From Topomyia yanbarensis (Eukaryota; Arthropoda; Insecta; Diptera; Culicidae): DNA of 64,000 nucleotides. Below, in pieces: positions 57,001 to 64,000 of this stretch; the first letter of the stretch is position 1, and each line of letters starts with the position of its first letter. Location: positions 92,670,661 through 92,734,660 of the forward strand of contig NC_080670.1 in NCBI RefSeq assembly GCF_030247195.1. The letters run 5' to 3'. The position numbers and the translations under genes were made by a program. A model generated the notes under the pieces. It worked only from the letters and a program-made list of their open reading frames with translations, was not told the DNA's origin and made no database searches.

Positions 57001-57560
57001 AACAACGTGCAGCACACCAACGAAAGCTACGACGTTAACAACATCATCCCCGTATATATAAGCAAGGACTCTAGAGAGATACACGAATTACCTCCACATG
57101 CCCCGGACATCGTGATTAACAAATTTATGTCACGATACGAAGAAGTGGCTTCCATAAGAGCTGTAACTTCGCATTTTCGCGGGTGTCCCTAATGTTGTTC
57201 TTGTAGTGAGAATACTCCCATAAACTTTTTCATACGTAACCATTTTATGCGGATCAACCGAAAATGGGACGTTTCATCAGACAATACTGGTTAGGCAACC
57301 ATGGTAGATTGCTATGCGCGAATTCTACAAAAAGATACTGCGCCCTGGAAAACTTTATGTAAAAGCAGCACCATTATCTTATGCCAAACCACAAACGGCT
57401 ACAAAACCAATATCTATGGATCTGACAGGAACAAATATTCACTCAAAAACAATCACGACCAGTGTCTCCAAGTCAACAACCGGCACCACCAGCAAAGAAG
57501 CGAACGTAGAAGAGGACGAATGCGTTTGTCCTTGCGCTCGCATTTTTGCTTGACGCTCTA
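57001..57560 (+). pseudogene. Degraded ORF1/gag-like remnant
   Basis: The frame at 57007-57192 reads HELPPHAPDIVINKFMSRYE and then EVASIRAVTSHFRG, resembling the RRM-like part of ORF1 proteins of mosquito non-LTR elements (HDLPP..I....F..YGEV.SIR). After a stop, a second frame (57314-57553) reads MREFYKKILRPGKLYVKAAP followed by a Ser/Thr-rich tail. Frameshifts and the absence of a zinc knuckle leave the family unclear. Confidence 0.35.
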
Positions 57561-57599
57561 TTGCTTTCTTTGAAAATACTTTGAATTTGCTTCTCAATA

Positions 57600-57781
57600 T
57601 TTTGTAGTGTATTCCGTCGATTCAGTAGCGGCGCTAGGTTTTTTGCCGCTCGGGGCAAAAAGTTGAATTTGCCGCCCTCCTACATTTTTTTGACTAACCT
57701 AATTATCCCATCAATGCAGTTTTCCGCGTATGTTTATGAAAATTGTTACAAAATACTTAACAAGGATTACTTAAAATGTAT
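57600..57781. other. Possible hAT tip and spacer
   Basis: CAGTAGCGGCGCTAGGTTTT followed by TTGCCGCTCGGGGC (57621 on) has the look of an insect hAT tip; no partner end was found. The rest is AT-rich. Confidence 0.3.
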
Positions 57782-57955
57782 CTATTTTTTTTTTTATTTC
57801 GATTATAGAGGTTTTAACCTTAAGGTCATTCGCCTCTTCGGGTTAGAAAAATCTCTTATGAAAAATTTCTAACCCTATGTGCGGGGTCGGGACTCGAGCC
57901 CAGGTGCGCTGCGTACAAGGCAATCGATTTACCAATACGCTACGCCCACCCCCAC
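57782..57955 (-). mobile_element. Complete tRNA-derived SINE with target duplication
   Basis: On the minus strand: A box TAGCGTATTGG (exact fit to TRGYNNANNNG), B box GGCTCGAGTCC (one mismatch), a body with CCGACCCCGCACATAGGG, TTAGAAATTTTTCATAAGAG and CGAATGACCTTAAGGTT, and a terminal A run. AAAATGTAT flanks both sides (57773-57781 and 57956-57964). It is transcribed, if at all, by pol III and mobilised by a partner LINE. Feilai-like, by recall. Confidence 0.85.
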
Positions 57956-58561
57956 AAAATGTATTTAGTTTTTTCCACTGTATGTATTCTTTTTATGAAA
58001 ACGAATTTCATTTTTTTTGGCAGATTTTTCATAGACAATGTATAATCTTGCGAAATGAAAACCAGGATTTCAAGACCTGTTCTGCCATTTTTTCTCAATA
58101 AAACATATATTACACCTAAAATGATATATTGGGTTTCTTATTAAACTTTTAATGAAGAAATGAATATATAGTTCAAGTACATTTGTAATCAACAGAATAA
58201 AACGCATTCAAACTTGATTAAATACCATTGCATCAGCATTAAGGATTAATCACGGTGCGCAAAGTGAGGCTACGATCCTGTTCACATGATCGAACTTAAC
58301 TGTATATGTCAGACAGAGTACCCCTTCGCAGATTTTAGTACTGTTTCCCAAGCTGGAAGTTGCTACTTACCCGATCAGAAACACATAACAAAAAGATTTC
58401 AAAATTATATCTCGCGTTGTTACGTGTTTGTTATAATTTTTTGTTATTTTAAGTACTAACGAGACCAAATTTATAGCACAAGCTGTTACGGAAAATTGTA
58501 TTCTGTTATAATCTTGTTATTTCATTCTAAATGGGTAGTGACATCTTATAATATCAACAAG
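57956..58561. other. Unassigned spacer
   Basis: AT-rich. The frame 57877-58101 overlaps the SINE and is not a gene. Confidence 0.35.
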
Positions 58562-58806
58562 CATATCTCGACAAACATATGATTACGGCCTAAAAGCCAA
58601 CTGTCAAAATCCACTTTGAATGGAATTTCCGGACAAACCGTTACTAGCCGAACACAGATCACAACAGTTTATGAAAGAGAAAACTTTTCTCTTTCGTTTA
58701 CTACCAACAACTGTGATTGGCGTGCAACGGTTTGTCTGGAATTTCCATTCAAAGTGGATTTTGAGAGTTGGCTTTTAGGCCGTAATCATATGTTTGTCGA
58801 GATATC
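58562..58806. mobile_element. 245-bp palindromic MITE
   Basis: ATATCTCGACAAACATATGA at the left is inverted at the right end. The arms run about 80 bp through TAAAAGCCAACT, CACTTTGAATGGAATTTCC and GACAAACCGTT. The centre has a GAAAGAGAAAACTTTTCTCTTTC hairpin. No clear target duplication. Confidence 0.75.
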
Positions 58807-59388
58807 TTTTGGGGTAATCAAACTAATGAAACAGTAATCGACTGCTGGAGGAAGGTTTTTTACATTTTCTTCACCCAGTAACCGGCCGGCAAGATACCCC
58901 GAAGAGCTATAAAATTTTATTAGTATTTACAAATCGTTTCCCAGTACTGATATATCCCTCTGCAAATCCAGATTAGCGAGAACCAGCTGCAGCCATCCGG
59001 TTCAATTTTACAGATTCTAAAAGTGTATGATTTCCCGTTTTGAAAACTTCCAAGTGTTCTAAATCAGTTAAAAATTACCATAGATCTGCCCTTTTGAATT
59101 TGCGAGTACCCGGGTACCCTGTTAGCCTGTTTTCTTTTTGTTGTACACATAATGTTTAATCTGTGGGCTATCGTTGCCTTCTGTAGTGAAAAGAGAAGCT
59201 TCTGACCAGATGGAGGTTTGCGCAGGTCTAACAAGCCGCCCGGAAAACAGCTTTGCGTACGGATCGGAACAATCAAGTCATGCGACAAAAAGAGTGTTGT
59301 TGAAAATTTGGAACTGTAAATCGCTTGGCTTTCAAGTGATCGACCGAATTCTGCACGATATGCTGCAAATTCTCAACTTCAGGGTCGT
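58807..59388. other. Unassigned spacer
   Basis: No supported gene. Overlapping frames on both strands near 59064-59434 lack motifs. Confidence 0.3.
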
Positions 59389-59397
59389 TGCATTGCA

Positions 59398-61188
59398 CAG
59401 TGTTTTAAAACGTCGTTTTCGTGCTCAAAATTAATAGCGTCTAAACCGTTAACTTTAGAGGTATAGTTTGTTCGGAGAAGTTTTTGTTCTTATGATTGCG
59501 CATCCACAGGAGTATACCGTTCAGTGATTAGTTCACCTATAAGTGATATACGAAATTTATTTTCCGAACTAATTGAGATAGAGACTTTGTGTCATCGACA
59601 AAGTTGTAGAAAATGTTACTACAAAAGAAATTGCTAAAGACACTATATCTAGCTTCAATAGTTTACGAGTTATGGAACATATTATATGGAAGACCCCTTA
59701 AAATTAGTTTTTTCATGATAACTTTTTTAGACATTCTCGTATCTTTTTGGAATCTTCCACAAAGTTGTTTGAGGTATCGAAACACATATTTTTACAGAAC
59801 ATAATTACTTTCTATCTGTTGAATTTAAAAAGATATTCCAAATTTTACGATATTTTTGGGATAAATTCCACTTCAAATAATTCGTTAAGGAGCAAAAAGG
59901 AGCAAACAACATCATAACATACTGAAAGTACTAGCTTTTTGCTTTCATATAGTGGCCCGATTGTTAGTCGACACGATTCTCCCCGAATGTTATGTTCAAT
60001 ACAATATGCCATCGCAGTGGTATAAAATGAAATATACAAGCGCACTGCGACAAACAGCTTCATGTTTTTATGGTAAATTGCATAGAACACGGTCGCCTAT
60101 AACATGCAATGCATATGGTTTGCCTTACAAAAATCAATTTGCAGTTTTGGATGTGTTTAATAATGTCGATATTTGCATTATAAATTAGATAAATAAATTT
60201 ATTTTTAATAATCGTTTTCTACGTCATCTTCAAAGTTTCTTCTTCCGCTAGAAGAGCTTTGGCGTATTCTGAAAATCGTTTTATACCTTTTTTTAGCCAT
60301 CTCCAAGCCTGAGTCACGACAGAATCCACATTGTGAACAGGTGACGTTAATCAAGCTCCATTATAATTGTCACGAAAGACATTAAGAAACCTTCTGTTGG
60401 GATTTTCATAATTTTTCCAAGCTTACCAGTATCCACTGATTGCTTAAATTTCACGTGACACACTTCTCGAACGCACGATATACTACGTTTCGTACTTTGA
60501 TCTTGATTGTGGTCAAAGTTCTCTTTTCCTTTTTTTGGACATCGATGAGTATGTTTCATGCAATTTACCATGAAAAGATGAAGCTGCTTATTGCAGTGCG
60601 CTTGAATATTTCATTTTAAATCACTGTGATGGAATATTGTATTGAACATAACACTCGGGGAGAATCGCGTCGACTAACAATCGGGCCATTTTATGAAAGT
60701 AAAAAGCTAGTACTTTCAGTATGTTATGATGTTGTTTGCTTCTTTTTGCTCCTTAACGAATTATTTAAGGTGGAAGTTATCCTAAAAATATCGTAAAATT
60801 TGGAATATCTTTTTAAATTCAACAGATAGAAAGTAATTATGTTCAGCAAAAATATGTGTTTTGATGCCGCAAACAACTTTGTGGAAGATTCCAAGAAGAT
60901 ACGAGATAGACTAAAAAAGTTATCATGAAAAAACTAATTTTAAGGGGTCTTCCATATAATATGTTCCATAACTCGTAAACTATTGAAGCTAGATATATAA
61001 TGTCTTTAGCAATTTCTTTTGTAGTAATCTATTCTACAACTTTGTCGAAGACACAAAGTCTCTATCTCAATTAGTTCGGAAAATAATTTTCTTAATTAAT
61101 AATAACTTCTCCGAACAAACTATACCTCTAAAGTTAACGGTTTAGACGCTATTAATTTTGAGCACGAAAACGACGTTTTAAAACACTG
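59398..61188. mobile_element. Mutator-like element: long TIRs and 9-bp target duplication
   Basis: Tips CAGTGTTTTAAAACGTCG are inverted and flanked by identical TGCATTGCA (59389-59397 and 61189-61197). Inverted arms run about 690 bp on each side (to about 60095, and from about 60545), diverging by scattered changes and one roughly 80-bp replacement near 59485-59560. Long TIRs plus a 9-bp duplication fit Mutator-like elements. The central 450 bp has short frames with no recognisable transposase, so it is non-autonomous. Confidence 0.75.
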
Positions 61189-61204
61189 TGCATTGCAGAA
61201 ATTT

Positions 61205-61527
61205 TGCTTGTCCGGGCAGAAAATTTGAAAAAGCGGGCATCGAGCAGCCAGATTCTACCAGAGTGAGAGCACAACGAACGAGCTGGGCTTTACAGTGCTG
61301 GGAAAGAATCGTCAACGCTGGATCAAGTAACAGCGAGATAATGTGAGATTTAGTGAGAAGCAAAAGCCTTTTTCTTCAACTACCGTATCATCAACGTTCA
61401 CTACCCACACAAAGCGAGACCAGCGAACGAGAAAGATACGATCGTGCTGCGAAAATACGCGCAGCAGATGGAGACGGTACTATCAACGGAAGCATACTCT
61501 TGAGGATGGCTGGAGCAACCTATGAAG
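61205..61527 (+). pseudogene. RTE-type endonuclease fragment
   Basis: The frame-shifted translation gives ELGFTVLGKNRQRWIK, then FFFNYRIINVHYPHKARPAN and EKDTIVLRKYAQQ, matching the INVHCPHEGR(P)xxEK block of RTE-clade APE endonucleases. Several stops and frameshifts. A hAT element interrupts it at 61528. Confidence 0.7.
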
Positions 61528-63374
61528 TAGGGTTCGTCGCGGTTCGGATGTGGGCGGTAAATGGATTATCCGCACCGCAACCGCAAAAAAATAATAAAAC
61601 CGCACCGCAACCGCACTTTATTTACCGCACCACACCGTAATGCGGTAAAATTTTTATATGTTTAAAATAGTATTGAAAAATTGTTCATTTGTGTAACCAT
61701 ATATAATAAAATGTTATTCTTATTCACACAAAATTTAACTTTAAGAGACTCCTCATAATGTAATGTTTATGAAAAAAATCAACTTTTGCATTTTCTATTA
61801 ATAAAATTCCGTACATTTTAAGGCAAACATTATACATTCAAAAACGTTCTACTGCAGTAATAGGAAAACTTTTTTTAGCAACCCTTCAGTTAATTGAAAA
61901 AAGTGGAATAAAAATGTAATAAGAAATGAAGTTGCATAGTTTTTTCTTTAAATTTTCATATTTTCAATGCTTTTGACATATGAAAATGAAGTTTTTGCAT
62001 TTACGTAGTAAAAACACCTTTCATTCTTAAAGGAATATCACCAAAAAAAAATTTAAGTCGAAATACCAGCACTTCTATATAGTAGCGCATATATTCCAAT
62101 ACAGTGAAATGAAAAAATATTGTATTTCTTCAATAAGGACGATGCCATATTTGACAAAATTGCTCTATACATTACATCTAATCAGGAGTCCGGTCTCAAC
62201 CGGTACAGAATTATTGAACATTAGAAAAACTGCAAAAAATGTATGATTTGTATCATACAGCAGAAATGATTTTTATGGGGGTTTTACGGACCAAATATCC
62301 CAAAACTCTAACTTCCGTATTCTTCAAAAAACAGATGTTTTCTCATTCAAAAACTAAGATTGCTCCCTTTAAAAATGTATTAAGTGTAATTTTTTAAAGG
62401 CTAGTTCGAAAGTTCTAGCATTTAATGCATTTTCCTCTAATATTTTCCCAAAGAGTCAATGGCAAAAACTTCAATTGAAGTGAACGGGAGTCAAATTATG
62501 TGGTATTAGGCAAAAAAAGCTTCAAAAAAGCTACGAAATAGTCTTAACTGAAAAATATTAGGACTTAATTTGGTAGAAAATTATAGTAAATTTGAATGGA
62601 AGCACGCGAAAAAAAGTTATGTAACATACTTTTTGAGAAAGAGTCCAATAAAATTGACTGCAGAAAAATTCACATTGAATTTACACAGCAATCAAAGAAG
62701 ATAGAAATTCGATTTTGATGAACGAATGATAGAATAATCATCCTAATTTGGACCCCTCCTTATTTTGGACGCTTTCATACATTTGTATCCTTTACTGCCA
62801 ATTACTCCAAATTCGTTTGGTTTGATGAAAATAATTATATTCTTTGGGTTGTGTTTAAGTCCCAGCATAATTAGTTCATCTCTAATTCCTTTAAATTAGT
62901 CAAAATTCACAGTTGAAAAATTGATATCGAAAACGATCCATAATTCCACGATTTCCAACAGAAATCGGGAGAAGTGATGCACTTTTAAATTGAATTTAAG
63001 AGTACAAATTTATTGTTTTTAAATGATCTAATAATTTTGTCTCTATTTGGATCTTGCATTTTATGTATTTGAAATGGTTAATTTGTGAAGTTTTACTTAG
63101 AAGTATAAAATAACTAGTCCAAAATATGTCGTAAAAATAATAGCGTCAAAATACTTCGGACACAGCTAGATTTTCTTTCGTAATAGTCTGTTTATCAATT
63201 TAGAATAATCAAAATTATCACTTTATCATTTTTTTTTGCGGTGCGGTTGCGGTAAAAACTCTTTTCCGCACCGCATCTGCGGGAAAAAGTATCTCACCGC
63301 ACCGCAGATTTTGCGGTGCGAGTGCGGTAAATACCGCGCGGTTGCGGTAATTACCGCAACCGCAACGAACCCTA
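61528..63374. mobile_element. hAT-type element with GCGGT-repeat subterminal regions
   Basis: Tips TAGGGTTCGTCGCGGTT and TAGGGTTCGTTGCGGTT (minus strand), flanked by identical CTATGAAG (61520-61527 and 63375-63382). The outer 100-160 bp at each end consist of CCGCACCGCAACCGCA-type phrases. The 1.5-kb core is AT-rich with no frame. Non-autonomous; same architecture as 17821-21105 with a different repeat. Confidence 0.9.
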
Positions 63375-63382
63375 CTATGAAG

Positions 63383-64000
63383 CACCATAGGTAGCACTAC
63401 TGAGTGAAGAAGAGAATGCGACATAGGTGATTCGGAGGAAAAAGCGTTGGATCATGATAACGAGGCGATGGAGCTATACGACGATAATAAGACCCGGAAG
63501 CTCTACGATACGGCGAATCGCTCTCGCGAAGGCTATATGCTAGAAGTCTATACATTTTAAATGATTTATGGAGGGAGACAGTATTACGACGAACATCAAA
63601 ATGGCGAGTCAGTAGACGTGACGACAGATTCCCAACACCGGATCTAATTGAGGTTCAAAATGAGATCGTATGGTTGAAGAATAAAAAAATATCGAGATGG
63701 CTGACGAGTTCGAATACTTGGGATCACTGGTGACCACCGATGAGCACACCAGCACAAAAATTCAGAGATGGCAGGAATCTGGCAGGTACTATGGGCTCGG
63801 TTTTTCGGTCGAACAAAGTACGTTACGGAGCAAACCAGCTACAAAATGTTCATTGAACCGGTTGGTCAACGAGCTATGCAGGCGAAGTTGCAACGTGTTT
63901 TTTTCGAACGGAGGGTGTTGCCAACGATCCATGGTCAGATGCAGTTGGAAGACGGCATATGGAGATGACGTGTGGATCACGAATTGCAACAGATGTTGGG
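63383..64000 (+). pseudogene. RTE-type ORF remnant: linker, RT start, C-terminus (runs off the window)
   Basis: Continues the RTE fragment: YDDNKTRKLYDTANRSREGY (linker), YYDEHQNGESVDVTTD and LIEVQNEIVWLKNKK (start of RT). The RT core is deleted, and the C-terminal block follows: DEFEYLGSLVTTDEH, then VFFERRVLPTIHG and GIWR-RVDHELQQ with stops and frameshifts. The order and motifs match JAM/RTE-like elements of mosquitoes. The 3' end lies beyond 64000. Confidence 0.75.

Overview
The window looks like transposon-dense, AT-rich intergenic DNA from a dipteran insect, most probably a culicine mosquito (Aedes-like). Every protein remnant I recognise belongs to a mobile element: an RNase H-bearing non-LTR retrotransposon of the I/LOA group, an RTE-type (JAM-like) non-LTR element, an R1-type 3' end targeted to a microsatellite, a PHD-finger ORF1, and a pogo-type transposase remnant. 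tRNA-derived SINEs, many palindromic MITEs and long microsatellites complete the picture. I found no convincing intact host gene, tRNA, rRNA, operon or CRISPR. The species call is inference from element types, not from a database search.

Layout. 0.6-21.4 kb: one I/LOA-group retrotransposon, broken by nested insertions. Its endonuclease end and partial RT lie at 0.63-1.96 kb. Its RNase H starts at 2.5 kb and is cut by a 13.7-kb inserted element (2865-16553) whose ends carry clusters of the palindrome TCGTACGA. RNase H resumes at 16.56 kb and the frame ends at 17254. A hAT element (17821-21105, 8-bp TSD) splits the 3' UTR, which ends in poly(A) at about 21.38 kb. Inside the 13.7-kb element a 5.16-kb segment is tandemly duplicated (1257-6418 and 6419-14235). 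Copy 2 later received a 2.37-kb element (9307-11677), and copy 1 preserves the empty site. 21.4-24.2 kb: a pogo-type element, a 194-bp-arm hairpin, a hAT-like MITE and a 317-bp tandem duplication. 24.3-34.6 kb: gene-poor AT-rich DNA with a possible degenerate hAT, a SINE, a GC-hairpin cluster, an element full of GGGGAGACTTGACCA motifs, and a pentanucleotide repeat that reverses into its own complement.

34.6-40.6 kb: a 6-kb TIR element with foldbacks inside it and a possible captured exon pair. 41.4-49.6 kb: a (TA)n tract and a non-autonomous LTR retrotransposon on the minus strand, with LTRs, candidate primer-binding site, polypurine tract and 4-bp TSD. Its 5' LTR is split by a 3.1-kb insertion that expanded into ~505-bp tandem units. 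47.7-52.7 kb: a 2.47-kb tandem duplication of part of that array, the LTR and its flank. 53-64 kb: AT-rich repeats, a palindromic element, an ORF1-like remnant, a SINE with clean TSD, a Mutator-like element (long TIRs, 9-bp TSD), and an RTE fragment interrupted by a second hAT (8-bp TSD).

The window is best read as nested insertions in which target-site duplications and one preserved empty site give relative ages. Both large tandem duplications are so similar internally that an assembly artefact or collapsed haplotypes must be considered alongside real duplication.
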